This document shows positions 16,521-25,514 of a stretch of 64,000 bases of DNA, in pieces. The translations under genes and the position numbers were made by a program. The notes below the pieces were generated by a model. It had not been told where the DNA came from, searched no databases, and saw only the letters and a list, made by a program, of their open reading frames with translations. How positions within the stretch are numbered: position 1 is the stretch's first letter; every line of letters begins with the position of its first letter. Location: positions 744,001 to 808,000 of the forward strand of contig NZ_MZXV01000013.1 in the NCBI RefSeq assembly GCF_003253745.1. Direction: 5' to 3'. This DNA comes from Mesorhizobium kowhaii. Lineage in GTDB: Bacteria; Pseudomonadota; Alphaproteobacteria; Rhizobiales; Rhizobiaceae.

Positions 16521-16812
16521 GGGTGAGAAGCGGTTCGCGCAGCGAACGAAAAGCCAATTGCTTGGCTTTTCGAGCTTCGAACGGTGAAGACCCGGTCCGC
16601 CTTCGGGCGGATCAAAAGGTCCAGTGGACCTTTTGAAGGGGATGAACGCCCGAAGGGCTGGGAGCCTGCGAAGGGCTAGGTGGCGCACGATCCACCTGCC
16701 GGGTCCCCGCCACTTCGCAGCGTCCCGGCGTTCGCCGGCCTTTCATCGTGCCACTGGCACGATGAATTCGCTTCGCGAACCGGCTGCTCACCCCACAAGG
16801 GGAGAAGGGAAA
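16521..16812. repeat. large nested palindromic mosaic repeat
   Basis: Nearly 300 bp composed of successive small palindromes: GTTCGCGCAGCGAAC, CGAAAAGCCAA-TTGC-TTGGCTTTTCG (16547-16572), GTCCGCCTTCGGGCGGA, AAAAGGTCCAGTGGACCTTTT with its 10-bp arms, and TCATCGTGCCA/TGGCACGATGA. The ends are inverted as well (GGGGTGAG near 16520 and CTCACCCC near 16790). The whole region can fold into one branched structure. It fills the gap between two convergent genes, so it may act as terminator. No gene is seen in it. Confidence 0.8.
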
Positions 16813-16822
16813 AACTGAGCGT

Positions 16823-18937
16823 CTAAAACAGCGCCCGCTCCAGCGGCCCCTCCAGCGTCTCGGCAAACGCGGTGGCGAGGTGGTGGCGGTCGCGGAAGGC
16901 GAGCTTGCCGCCGATGAAGACGTGGCAGGAGGTGCGGCCGCAGAAGCGGTCGGTGAGGTCGACATAGAGCGTGTCGGGTACGCTGGTCACGACGGCGCGT
17001 TCGGCGGCGGCAGCAGTGTCATTGGCGGCGTCGGCCCTTGGCGTGTCGCAGTGCGGCGACGGCGTCTCGCGCCACCACAGCGTGCGCGCCACGCAGGAGT
17101 CGGCGAAGCTGTCGCTGATCGGTGTGTCGCGGATCACCGCCGCCTCGACGCCGGCCCGGCTGAAGGCCTGCAATGTCGAGCGCAGGCCTGCCTGCCAGCG
17201 CGCGGTCTCGGCGGTGCGGCTGGCGGCGGGCATGTCGCGCGTCAGATTGCCGATGGAGAATTCCGAGATCACCACCAGGCGCGGCTTGCGGGCGATGATG
17301 TCCGCTATCGCCTGTTCGCGCCAGGCGTCGCATTCGGTGTAGTCGCGCTTCAGCACCGTGTTGAAGGTGGAGAGCCGCGAGGCGCGGCACGATGATTTGA
17401 GATAGGTGACCACTTTGGTGTCGTTGCGTTTCGCCGCCTCGATCAGCGGCGTCGACCAGTGGTCGGCATGCGAATCGCCGAACAGCACGATGGTGTGGGC
17501 GGCATCGGTCGCGCCGAACGTGCAGGGTTTTGGCGTCACCGTGTGGAAGTCGAGCAGGCAGTTCGTGTCGACGGCGCGCGCGATCGAGGGGCGTTCGGCC
17601 GCCCGCTCGATGCCGAGCTGCTGTGGGTCGATGTTGCGCTGGGCCAGATGCGCATTGGCATAGGCCACCGCCACGCCGGCACCGGTCAGCGCCAGCGCGG
17701 GAACCAGAGCAATTCCAGGAAAAGTGCGAAGCGGTTTTCCGTCCGGAATTGCGCCAAGAAAAAGACCCAGAGCGGTTCGGCGTTTCTTTGAAGCGATGAA
17801 CTGCTCTGGCGCGCGGGCGCCCGCCGTAAGCCAGCCGGCGCGCCGGCCCGGGTTTTCGATCAGATGATAGGTGAGCACCGAAAGCGCCAGCGCCAGGGCG
17901 CCGCAGCCGAAGCGCTGCGGCACGCTGAGATCCGGCACCAGCATCTGCGCATAGACGATGACCGGCCAGTGCCAGAGATAGAGCGAATAGGACAGCGCGC
18001 CGATCCATTGCAGCGGCGGAAGCGACAGAGCGGCGGCCGGGCCAAAGGATTGCCAGTTGGTGCGCCCGTTGATCCGCATGCCGGCCTGCTCTTCGCCGGC
18101 GCCGCTCAACAGCACCAGCACCGTGCCGGCGACCGGCAGCAGCGCATAATAGCCGGGGAAGGGCAGGTCCTCGCTCAGCCACAGATAGGCCGCCGTGATC
18201 AGCGTCAGGCCGAGCCAGCCAAGTGCAGCCCGCAACCCTGCGCGGTGCCCGAGGAAAGTCACCGGTACCAGCGTTGCCAGGCCGCCGGCGGCGAACTCCC
18301 AGGCGCGCAGCGGCGAGAAATAGAAGGCCCAGGCCGGTGCTGCGCTGGTCAGCCAGGCGCAGGCGGCGAAGGAGGCGAGGCCGGCCGCGCCGATCACGGC
18401 CACGGCCGTGCGCCGGCCCGGCCGCAGCCAGGCGGCCAGCAGAAGCAGAGCCGGCCAGGCCAGGTAGAACTGCTCCTCCACCGACAGCGACCAGAAGTGG
18501 ATGAAGGGATTGCTGGTGGCGTCGGCTGCGAAATAGTCGAACGACCAGCGCAGCAGCCACAGATTGATGGCATAGGCGGAGGCGAACATGGCGCCGCCCG
18601 AATAGAGCGCCTGCTCCTGCGGCGAGAGGATGAAATAACCGGCGGCCAGCGTGGCCAGGATGACGAACAGTGCCGCCGGCAACAGGCGCCGGGCGCGCCT
18701 GGCATAGAAGCGCCAGAGGTCGAGCCTGCCGGTGTCGGCGATCTCCTGCATGAGGTGGGTGGTGATCAGCCAGCCGGATATGACGAAGAAGATGTCGACG
18801 CCGGCAAAGCCGCCGGGCAGGCCGGAGAGGCCGAAATGATAGGCGACGACGCCGCCGACGGCGAGTGCGCGCAATCCCTGTATGTCCGGCCGGAACGATG
18901 CTGCCACGATGGCTCCTTCGTGCAAGCCCAGCCCCAT
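16823..18937 (-). CDS. acyltransferase-3 / SGNH family protein (OafA-like)
   Basis: 704 residues. The N-terminal ~370 residues are an acyltransferase-3 membrane domain with about ten spans (start RPDIQGLRALAVGGVVAYHF, later HFWSLSVEEQFYLAWP). The C-terminal periplasmic SGNH domain has GDSHADHW (block I Ser) and DRHHLAT (Asp-His). Such proteins transfer acetyl or other acyl groups onto surface polysaccharide. Residues ~376-410, in the linker between the domains, are encoded by an in-frame palindromic repeat (see 17706). Monocistronic. Confidence 0.92.
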   Translation of the reverse strand: MGLGLHEGAIVAASFRPDIQGLRALAVGGVVAYHFGLSGLPGGFAGVDIFFVISGWLITTHLMQEIADTGRLDLWRFYARRARRLLPAALFVILATLAAGYFILSPQEQALYSGGAMFASAYAINLWLLRWSFDYFAADATSNPFIHFWSLSVEEQFYLAWPALLLLAAWLRPGRRTAVAVIGAAGLASFAACAWLTSAAPAWAFYFSPLRAWEFAAGGLATLVPVTFLGHRAGLRAALGWLGLTLITAAYLWLSEDLPFPGYYALLPVAGTVLVLLSGAGEEQAGMRINGRTNWQSFGPAAALSLPPLQWIGALSYSLYLWHWPVIVYAQMLVPDLSVPQRFGCGALALALSVLTYHLIENPGRRAGWLTAGARAPEQFIASKKRRTALGLFLGAIPDGKPLRTFPGIALVPALALTGAGVAVAYANAHLAQRNIDPQQLGIERAAERPSIARAVDTNCLLDFHTVTPKPCTFGATDAAHTIVLFGDSHADHWSTPLIEAAKRNDTKVVTYLKSSCRASRLSTFNTVLKRDYTECDAWREQAIADIIARKPRLVVISEFSIGNLTRDMPAASRTAETARWQAGLRSTLQAFSRAGVEAAVIRDTPISDSFADSCVARTLWWRETPSPHCDTPRADAANDTAAAAERAVVTSVPDTLYVDLTDRFCGRTSCHVFIGGKLAFRDRHHLATAFAETLEGPLERALF
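17706..17810. repeat. in-frame palindromic element inside the acyltransferase gene
   Basis: About 105 bp (35 codons, frame preserved) beginning GAGCAATTCCAGG and ending CTGCTCTGG. It contains GAAGCGGTTTTCCGTCC, GGAATTGCG and GAGCGGTTCGGCGTTTC. An inverted copy of the same element covers the 3' end of the polymerase gene at 44926-45006. The element adds a basic linker (SKKRRTALGLFLGAIPDGK in part) between membrane and SGNH domains. Comparable to coding palindromic elements described in Rickettsia, though unrelated in sequence. Confidence 0.75.
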
Positions 18938-19034
18938 CGGCCCAGCCCCATTGGCAGGGTCGGCCGGGCAGGTTGATATCGCAATGCAACAAATCTATCG
19001 CAGTGCAACATGGCAGGAAAAGGGAGGCGGCACG

Positions 19035-20111
19035 TCAGGCTGGAAACAGGAACGCTGCCGCCGGATCGAAAAAGACTTGCCGGCTGCAGGGCGACGCGTC
19101 CTGCGACTGCATCGCTGCAGAGGTCGGTCTGATGTCGACCCCCTCGCCGGCGGCTGTGCGCGCGACGATGCGCCGACGCTCGCCGTAGAAGGCGACATCG
19201 ACGATCTCGACGTTCAGTTCCGCGCTCGCCGGGCTCCGCTCCATGCCAAACGCCTCCGGCCGGATCATCAGCCTGGTCTTCTCGCCCCTGCCAAACGTGC
19301 CGTTGGCCCTGACGCCGGAGATGACAGAGCCGTCTGCCAGCCGGATCGTTGCCGTGCCATCGCTGGTGTCGAGATGTTCGGCGGCGAGGAAATTCGAATT
19401 GCCGATGAAGCCGGCGACGAAATCGGTCGCCGGCCTGAGATAAAGGTCCTCGCCGCTGCCGGTCTGCTCGATGCGGCCGTCCCGGAACAGGGCGATCCGG
19501 TCCGACAGATGCAGCGCCTCTTCCTGGTCGTGGGTGACGTAGAGGATGGTGACGCCGGTCTCGCGATGGATGCGGCGGATCTCGGCCTGGATTTCCTCGC
19601 GCAGCTTCTTGTCGAGCGCCGACAATGGTTCGTCCATCAAAAGGATCGGCGGATCGTAGGCCAGCGCCCGGGCCAGTGCGACGCGCTGCTGCTGGCCGCC
19701 CGACAGTGCGCCCGGCAAACGCGTGGCGAAGCTTTCGAGCCGCACCAGGGCCAGCATGTCGGCGACCTTCTTCTTCACCTCGGCCTCCGGCCGGCGGCGA
19801 ACCCGAAGCGGAAAGGCGACGTTCTCGGCCACCGTCAGATGCGGAAACAGCGTGTAGCGCTGGAAGACCATGCCGATGTTGCGCTTGTGCGAGGGCACGG
19901 CAAGCAGTGACTTTCCTTCCAGCAGCACATCACCGGAACTCGGATCCTGGAAGCCGGCGATCGCGTAGAGCGTCGTCGATTTTCCCGAACCCGAAGGCCC
20001 GAGGAAGGTCAGGAACTCGCCCCTGGGAATGTCCAGCGTGACGTCATGCACGGCGGTGATCGCCCCGAACGCCTTGCGCAGATTGCGGATGGAGAGGAAG
20101 GGCTGGGTCAT
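19035..20111 (-). CDS. polyamine-type ABC transporter ATP-binding protein (PotA family)
   Basis: 358 residues from ATG 20111. Walker A GPSGSGKST near residue 39, signature LSGGQQQR, Walker B ILLMDEP, H-loop YVTHD; the C-terminal ~110 residues form a TOBE/OB-fold regulatory domain. PotA/COG3842 assignment fits the neighbouring PotB/PotC/PotD-type genes. Start overlaps the end of the permease gene by 4 bp. Last gene of the minus-strand transport and catabolic unit. Confidence 0.93.
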   Translation of the reverse strand: MTQPFLSIRNLRKAFGAITAVHDVTLDIPRGEFLTFLGPSGSGKSTTLYAIAGFQDPSSGDVLLEGKSLLAVPSHKRNIGMVFQRYTLFPHLTVAENVAFPLRVRRRPEAEVKKKVADMLALVRLESFATRLPGALSGGQQQRVALARALAYDPPILLMDEPLSALDKKLREEIQAEIRRIHRETGVTILYVTHDQEEALHLSDRIALFRDGRIEQTGSGEDLYLRPATDFVAGFIGNSNFLAAEHLDTSDGTATIRLADGSVISGVRANGTFGRGEKTRLMIRPEAFGMERSPASAELNVEIVDVAFYGERRRIVARTAAGEGVDIRPTSAAMQSQDASPCSRQVFFDPAAAFLFPA

Positions 20112-20908
20112 GTGCGCAACTTTCGCTGCAGCAGCGCCGTCACCACCATCAGGGCAAGCGTCAGCCCGACCAGCAGGCTGGAGGCGGCGGCGATCACCGG
20201 GCTCAAATCCGAGCGCAAACTGCCCCAGATCTTGACGGGCAAGGTTTGCAGGCTGGGGCTGGCCATGAAGATCGCCACCACGACTTCGTCCCACGAGGCA
20301 AGGAAGGAAAAGATCGCGGCGGAGAAGATGCCGATCCGGATCGACGGCAAGGTGATCCTGAGCCTGGCCTCGAGCGGGCTCGCGCCGCAGACGATTGCCG
20401 CGTCCTCGATCGACTTGTCGAAGCCTTCGAGCGCGGTGGCGACCGGGATGATGGCGAAGGGCAGCGCCAAAACGGTGTGGGCGATGACGAAGCCGATGGT
20501 GGTGCCACCGAGACCAAGGCGAAGGAAGAAGGCATAGATGGCGATGGCGAAGACGACGACGGGCAGCACCATAGGCGTCAGCAGCAGGCCGCGCAGGATC
20601 TCGCGCCCGGCAAACTGTCCGCGAACCAGGGCAAAAGAGGCGAGCAGGCCGATCGCTACTGCCAGGATCGCGGTCATGGTGGCGATCCGGGCGCTGGTCA
20701 GCGCCGCATCGAGCCAGGCCGGATCGGCAAACAGCTCCTGGTACCATTTGAGCGTCCAGCCGGGCGGCGGAAAGGCCAGCCAGCGGGACGAACCGAAGGA
20801 GAGCAGGACGATGAAGACGACCGGCAACAGAAGAAAGCCGGCGACCAGCGCGGTGAAGCCGAGCAGCGCAATTTTCAGCCATCCCATGCGGTCATAGTCG
20901 AGCAGCAT
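20108..20908 (-). CDS. ABC transporter permease (PotC family)
   Basis: 266 residues, six predicted membrane spans. The EAA-type coupling loop is visible as EDAAIVCGASPLEARLRITLP. COG1177-type. Only one base separates its start from the stop of the PotB-like gene. With the partner permease it forms the heterodimeric inner-membrane channel. Confidence 0.93.
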   Translation of the reverse strand: MLLDYDRMGWLKIALLGFTALVAGFLLLPVVFIVLLSFGSSRWLAFPPPGWTLKWYQELFADPAWLDAALTSARIATMTAILAVAIGLLASFALVRGQFAGREILRGLLLTPMVLPVVVFAIAIYAFFLRLGLGGTTIGFVIAHTVLALPFAIIPVATALEGFDKSIEDAAIVCGASPLEARLRITLPSIRIGIFSAAIFSFLASWDEVVVAIFMASPSLQTLPVKIWGSLRSDLSPVIAAASSLLVGLTLALMVVTALLQRKLRT

Positions 20909-20909
20909 C

Positions 20910-21770
20910 TCAGATGCCTCCGCTCATGCGCCTGGCGCCGACGAGGCGCAGCTGCAGCGCATAGAGCGCCATGGTGACGACAAGCAGGATGAAGGCGGCG
21001 GCGCTGCCGAGCCCCCAGTTGAGCAGCGACTGGATCATCTGCGCGATCATTTCGGCAAGCATCATGTTCGACGTGCCGCCGAGCAGCGCCGGCGTGACGA
21101 AGTAGCCGAGCGACATGACGAAGACCATCAGGCCGCCGGCCGCTATGCCGGGCAGCGACAGCGGCAAAAGGATGCGGCGGAATGCCTGGAAAGGACTTGC
21201 GCCGCACAGTGCCGCGGCGCGCAGCGTCATCGGATCGATCGCCCGCAACGTGCCGACCAGCGGCAGGATCATGAAGGGCAGCATGATGTAGACCATGCCG
21301 ATGGTGACGCCGGTGAGATTGTTGATGAGCGGCAGCGGCTGGTCGATGACGCCTGCGGCAATCAGCGTCCGGTTGATGACGCCGGTCCGCTGCAGCAGCA
21401 CCATCCAGGCATAGGTGCGGGTCAAGAGATTGGTCCACATCGACAGGATGATGACGCCGAAGACGATCGAGGCCAGCGCCGAGGGCATGATCGCCAGCAT
21501 CCAGGCAACCGGAAAGGCGACGAGCACCGTGACGATCGTGACCACCGACGCGACCAGGAAGGTGTTGAAGAACACCCGCGCATAGGTGCCGTCGCCAAGC
21601 AGGGCCGCGTAGTTCTGCAGGCCGGGCTCGGGCTCCGTGACGCTGCGCAAAAGCAGGGCCAGAACCGGGATGACGAAGAACAGCACGATCAGGACCAGGG
21701 CCGGCAGCAGGCCATTGAAGCCTGCCGGCAGCCGCACCGTTCCAAAATTCCGACGTGTTTCGACCGACAT
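20910..21770 (-). CDS. ABC transporter permease (PotB family)
   Basis: 286 residues from ATG 21770; the open frame runs much further upstream but only this part is protein-like. Six predicted spans; coupling loop LRAAALCGASPFQAFRRILLP. COG1176-type. Follows the binding-protein gene by 68 bp. Confidence 0.92.
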   Translation of the reverse strand: MSVETRRNFGTVRLPAGFNGLLPALVLIVLFFVIPVLALLLRSVTEPEPGLQNYAALLGDGTYARVFFNTFLVASVVTIVTVLVAFPVAWMLAIMPSALASIVFGVIILSMWTNLLTRTYAWMVLLQRTGVINRTLIAAGVIDQPLPLINNLTGVTIGMVYIMLPFMILPLVGTLRAIDPMTLRAAALCGASPFQAFRRILLPLSLPGIAAGGLMVFVMSLGYFVTPALLGGTSNMMLAEMIAQMIQSLLNWGLGSAAAFILLVVTMALYALQLRLVGARRMSGGI

Positions 21771-21838
21771 GGCAGCGATCCGGGCTACGGAACGAGACGG
21801 CGCGCGCCGTCTCGTTCGTTGCTGTTCAAGGGGCAGGC

Positions 21839-22888
21839 TTATTTCGCCTGCCAGGCATACCAGCGCGCCGCGATGGTGTCGCGATTGGCGGCCCAGTAGT
21901 TCATGTCGAGATTGATCTGTCCGTCGACATGGGCGTCCGGCAGCGATTTGACGGCATCTGCCGGCATCTCGGCCTTGGCCTTGGTGTTGATCGGCGCATA
22001 GCCGCTGGCCTCGGCGAATTTCGCCTGGCCGGCGGGGCTGCTCGCCGCGGCGAGGAACTTCATCGCCGTGTCCTTGTTCTTGGCGCCCTTCGGCACCACC
22101 AGGACGTCGGCTGCGGTCAGATTCTGGTTCCAGGAGACGCCGACATCGGCGCCATCCTTCTCCAGCGCAAAGACACGACCGTTCCACAGCTGGCCGAACG
22201 TCGCTTCGCCGGACGCGATCAATTGCTGCGACTCCGCACCGCCGCCCCACCAGACGATGTCCGACTTGATGGTGTCGAGCTTCTTGAAGGCGCGATCGAG
22301 ATCGAGCGGATAGAGCTTGTCGGCCGGTACGCCATCGGCCAGCAATGCGATCTCGATGACGCCGGGCGCCGACCATTTGTAGAAGGTCCGCTTGCCCGGG
22401 AATTTCTTCAGGTCGAACATGTCGGCCCAGCCGGCCGGTTCGCCCGAAACGGCGCCCTTGTTCCAGGCGAGCACGAAGGAATAATAGAAGCTGCCGACGG
22501 CATGATCGGTGGTGAAGCGCGGATCGAGGTCGGCCTTCGGCACGGCGGCGAAGTCGATCGGCTCGAGCAGCCCGTCCTTGGCCGCCTTGATGGCGAAATC
22601 CATCTCGACGTCGACGACATCCCAGTTGACGCTGCCGCTGTCGACCATCGCCTTCAGCTTGCCATAGTCGGTCGGGCCGTCCTGCATGACCTTGATGCCG
22701 GATGCGGCCGTGAACGGTTCGGCCCAGGATTTGGTCTGCGCTTCCTGGGTCGTTCCGCCCCAACTGGTGAACACCATGTCCTCGGCCTTTGCGGCCGTCG
22801 TTGCCAGAAGTGTTGTTGCGAGCAGTGTTGTTGCGAGCAGTGTCGTTGCAAGAAGGCGGGCAAGGACGCCGGTGATGATTAGTTTCAT
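21839..22888 (-). CDS. extracellular solute-binding protein (PotD/COG0687 type)
   Basis: 349 residues from ATG 22888, with GAGGAGAA upstream. The signal peptide is unusual: it contains four successive LLATT-type pentads (see 22800) before AAKA/ED. The mature protein starts DMVFTSWGGTTQEAQ, typical of the COG0687 polyamine/opine/amino-alcohol binding group. It delivers the substrate to the PotABC-like complex encoded downstream. Substrate may be a polyamine-like or other cationic compound; not determinable here. Confidence 0.92.
   Translation of the reverse strand: MKLIITGVLARLLATTLLATTLLATTLLATTAAKAEDMVFTSWGGTTQEAQTKSWAEPFTAASGIKVMQDGPTDYGKLKAMVDSGSVNWDVVDVEMDFAIKAAKDGLLEPIDFAAVPKADLDPRFTTDHAVGSFYYSFVLAWNKGAVSGEPAGWADMFDLKKFPGKRTFYKWSAPGVIEIALLADGVPADKLYPLDLDRAFKKLDTIKSDIVWWGGGAESQQLIASGEATFGQLWNGRVFALEKDGADVGVSWNQNLTAADVLVVPKGAKNKDTAMKFLAAASSPAGQAKFAEASGYAPINTKAKAEMPADAVKSLPDAHVDGQINLDMNYWAANRDTIAARWYAWQAK
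22800..22859. repeat. 15-bp tandem repeat in a signal-peptide coding region
   Basis: Four consecutive 15-bp units starting at 22800, 22815, 22830 and 22845; units two and three differ at one base (GTTGCGAGCAGTGTT versus ...GTC), the outer two are more diverged. On the coding strand each unit encodes a LLATT-like pentapeptide in the hydrophobic core of the signal peptide. Replication slippage would change its length in steps of five residues without a frameshift. Confidence 0.85.
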
Positions 22889-22971
22889 GTCGTTCTCCTC
22901 TGTTTGTTTTCGTTGTTGTCTGTTCGCGATCGGTCGTTTTCGCCTTGATCGCGCATCCCCGTCCGCGGCGG

Positions 22972-24450
22972 CTACCGCATGACAAAAGGATCGGGAATCG
23001 GGTCGTCCGAGATGCGTATCCACACCGACTTCGAACGCGTGTAGTCGCGGATCGCATCGAGGCCACCTTCGCGGCCGAGGCCTGATTGGCCATAGCCGCC
23101 AAACGGAACCAGCGGCGAGACGGCGCGATAGGTGTTGATCCAGACCACGCCGGCATGGATACCGCGCGCCATGCGGTGGGCTTTTGCGAGATTGGTGGTG
23201 AACACGCCGGACGCCAGGCCGAACGGCGTATCGTTGGCGAGCGCCAGGGCTTCGCCTTCCGTATCGAAGGCGATAACGCTGAGCACGGGACCGAACAGCT
23301 CCTCGCGCACGCAGGGCAAGCCGGTGTTGTCATTGGCGTCGATGATCGTCGGCGCGTAATAGAGGCCGCCGGCGTCATCGGCGGGCCTTTCGCCGCCGGT
23401 GACCAGCCGTCCACCTGCGGCAAGGCTTGCCGCAACGACCTTCTCGATCCATTCGCGCTGCCGCGACGTGGCCAGCGGTCCCATTTCGGTTGCGGGATCT
23501 TGCGGGTCGCCGATCCGGATCGCCTCGGCCTTGTGCTTGAGCCGGGCGAGGAATTCGTCCTTCACCGAACGCTCGACCAGCAGGCGCGAGCCGGCGACGC
23601 AGCTCTGGCCGGTGGCGGCGAAGATGCCGGCGACGACCGCGTTGGCGGCGCTGTCCAGGTCGGCATCGGCAAACACCACAACCGGACTTTTGCCACCGAG
23701 CTCAAGCGTCGTGTAGGCAAGGTTATCAGCCGTGTTCCTGACGATCTGCCGGGCGGTTGCCGGACCACCGGTGAAGGCGACACGGGCGATGAGCGGATGG
23801 CTGGTCAGGCGGTGCCCGCAATCATGGCCGAAGCCGGTCAGGATGTTCACGCTGCCTGCGGGAAAGCCGGCCTCATGGACGAGTTCAGCGAAGGCCAGCA
23901 ACGGGGCGGGGCCGTCTTCCGATGCCTTGAGGACGACGGTGCAGCCGGCCGCCAACGCCGGCCCGAGCTTGACGGCGGACAGGAAGAGTTGCGAATTCCA
24001 TGGCACGACCGCCGCGACGACGCCGATCGGCTCAGGCCGGATCGTCACCTCCATGTCCGCCTTGTCGATGGGGACAAACGAGCCTTCATGCTTGTCGGCC
24101 AGCCCGCCATAATAGCGGTAGTAGTCGCCGACATAGGCGATCTGGGCGCGGGTCTCGCGGATGATCTTGCCGGTGTCGCGCGTTTCGAGTTCGGCCAGCC
24201 GGTCGGCATTGGCGACGACGAGATCGCCGAGCCGCACCAGAAGCTTGCCGCGCGCCGTTGCCGTCATCGCTGCCCACGGGCCGGAGCGCAGCGCCCGGTG
24301 AGCGGCTTCGATGGCGCGGTCGACGTCATCAGACGATGCAGCGGGCATCCTGGCCCATGCCGTGCCGGTCGACGGGTCGATGCTGTCGAAGGTCGCCGCC
24401 GCTTCGACGAAGCTTCCATCTATGTAGTTCCTGAATTCGACGGTGCTCAT
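22972..24450 (-). CDS. aldehyde dehydrogenase family protein
   Basis: 492 residues from ATG 24450, which overlaps the stop of the LLM gene by 4 bp. ALDH landmarks: VVPWNSQLFLSAVKLGPALA (cofactor region), general base Glu250 in TLELGGKSP, nucleophile Cys284 in GQSCVAGSR, and late FGPV and PFGGYGQSGLGREGG motifs. It oxidises an aldehyde to a carboxylate with NAD(P). In context it would handle the aldehyde released by the flavin monooxygenase step. Separated from the transporter genes by ~80 bp but on the same strand. Confidence 0.93.
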   Translation of the reverse strand: MSTVEFRNYIDGSFVEAAATFDSIDPSTGTAWARMPAASSDDVDRAIEAAHRALRSGPWAAMTATARGKLLVRLGDLVVANADRLAELETRDTGKIIRETRAQIAYVGDYYRYYGGLADKHEGSFVPIDKADMEVTIRPEPIGVVAAVVPWNSQLFLSAVKLGPALAAGCTVVLKASEDGPAPLLAFAELVHEAGFPAGSVNILTGFGHDCGHRLTSHPLIARVAFTGGPATARQIVRNTADNLAYTTLELGGKSPVVVFADADLDSAANAVVAGIFAATGQSCVAGSRLLVERSVKDEFLARLKHKAEAIRIGDPQDPATEMGPLATSRQREWIEKVVAASLAAGGRLVTGGERPADDAGGLYYAPTIIDANDNTGLPCVREELFGPVLSVIAFDTEGEALALANDTPFGLASGVFTTNLAKAHRMARGIHAGVVWINTYRAVSPLVPFGGYGQSGLGREGGLDAIRDYTRSKSVWIRISDDPIPDPFVMR

Positions 24451-25514
24451 CGCGATCCCGCTTTCGGCTCGGAGAAGGCCGGCATGACCCTGTCGATGAA
24501 GAGCTGCAGCGACTTCTTCTTGCGCTGGTGGGAAAGGCCGCTGTCGATCCAGATCGAATACTGGTCGTAGCCGAGCGCCTCGTAAGCCTTCAGCCTGGCG
24601 ATCACCTCGTCGGCTTCGCCGATGACGAGGTTCTGCCTGATCTTGTCGGGCGCATATTGCGGCATGGCCGCGATCTCGGCATCGGTCAGCGTTTCCAATA
24701 TGCCCTGGCGCACCGGCTTCTTGTTCTGGAACCAGGCGCCGAACTGGCAGTAGAACTGCGACAGGTCCTGCGCGAGGCGGTCGGCATCGGCCGCGTCCTC
24801 GGCGACGAATGTATGCATCAGGAGCATGATTTCGGGCCGTGCTATGTCGGGGTGGGCACCACAAGCGGTGTTGAAGCGCTCCATCAGGCTGGTCACTTCG
24901 CCATCGCCAGAGGCCAGCGGCGTCACCTGGACGTTGCAAGCGTTGGAAACCGCGAAGTCGTGCGAGTTGGGGTCGCGCGCGGCCACCCAGATCGGCGGAT
25001 AAGGCTTTTGCAGCGGCTTGGGCGACGAGGTGGTCGAAGGGAACGACCAGAACTCGCCGGCGAGTTCGAAATCGCCATCCCACAGGCCGCGGATCGCCGG
25101 CACCATCTCGCGCATGCGCTGGCCGGCGCCCCAGGCCTCGAGGCCGGGAAAAAGCCGCTCGTATTCGTAAGCATAGGCGCCGCGCGCAATGCCGATGTCG
25201 AGACGACCGCCGGTGATGACGTCGGCCATCGCCGCTTCGCCGGCAAGCTTGATCGGATGCCAGAACGGCGCGACGATGGTTCCGGTGCCGAGCCGGATCC
25301 GCCTGGTCTTGGCGGCGAGCCAGGCGATGTTGATGAACGGGTTGGGCGAGATGGTGAATTCCATCCCGTGATGCTCGCCGATCCAGGCGGTCTCGAAGCC
25401 TGCCTCTTCGGCCTGCACAACCAGTTCTTCCAGCTCGCCGACAAGCTCGGAATGCGGCTTTGCCAGGTCCGATCGCTCCATGTGGACGAAAAGCGAAAAT
25501 TTCATCGGCTTCAC
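24447..25514 (-). CDS. LLM-class flavin-dependent oxidoreductase (bacterial luciferase-like monooxygenase)
   Basis: 355 residues. Luciferase-like TIM barrel: start FSLFVHMERSD, then GFETAWIGEHH, RRIRLGTGTIVAPFWHP, GGRLDIGIARGAY and PPIWVAARDPNS. Such enzymes use reduced flavin supplied by a separate reductase and O2 to oxygenate a substrate. The reductase is encoded by the adjacent upstream fusion gene, overlapping it by 4 bp. ALDH lies downstream with a 4-bp overlap, so the order of genes follows a plausible reaction order. Confidence 0.93.
   Translation of the reverse strand: MKPMKFSLFVHMERSDLAKPHSELVGELEELVVQAEEAGFETAWIGEHHGMEFTISPNPFINIAWLAAKTRRIRLGTGTIVAPFWHPIKLAGEAAMADVITGGRLDIGIARGAYAYEYERLFPGLEAWGAGQRMREMVPAIRGLWDGDFELAGEFWSFPSTTSSPKPLQKPYPPIWVAARDPNSHDFAVSNACNVQVTPLASGDGEVTSLMERFNTACGAHPDIARPEIMLLMHTFVAEDAADADRLAQDLSQFYCQFGAWFQNKKPVRQGILETLTDAEIAAMPQYAPDKIRQNLVIGEADEVIARLKAYEALGYDQYSIWIDSGLSHQRKKKSLQLFIDRVMPAFSEPKAGSR

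Noticed and set aside
19035..20882. 615-codon reading of the ATPase gene
   Set aside because: Sequence before codon 258 is a shifted frame of the overlapping permease; the ATPase begins at ATG 20111.
20910..23435. 841-codon minus ORF
   Set aside because: Only the last 286 codons (PotB-like permease) are protein-like; the remainder is the binding-protein and ALDH genes in another frame.
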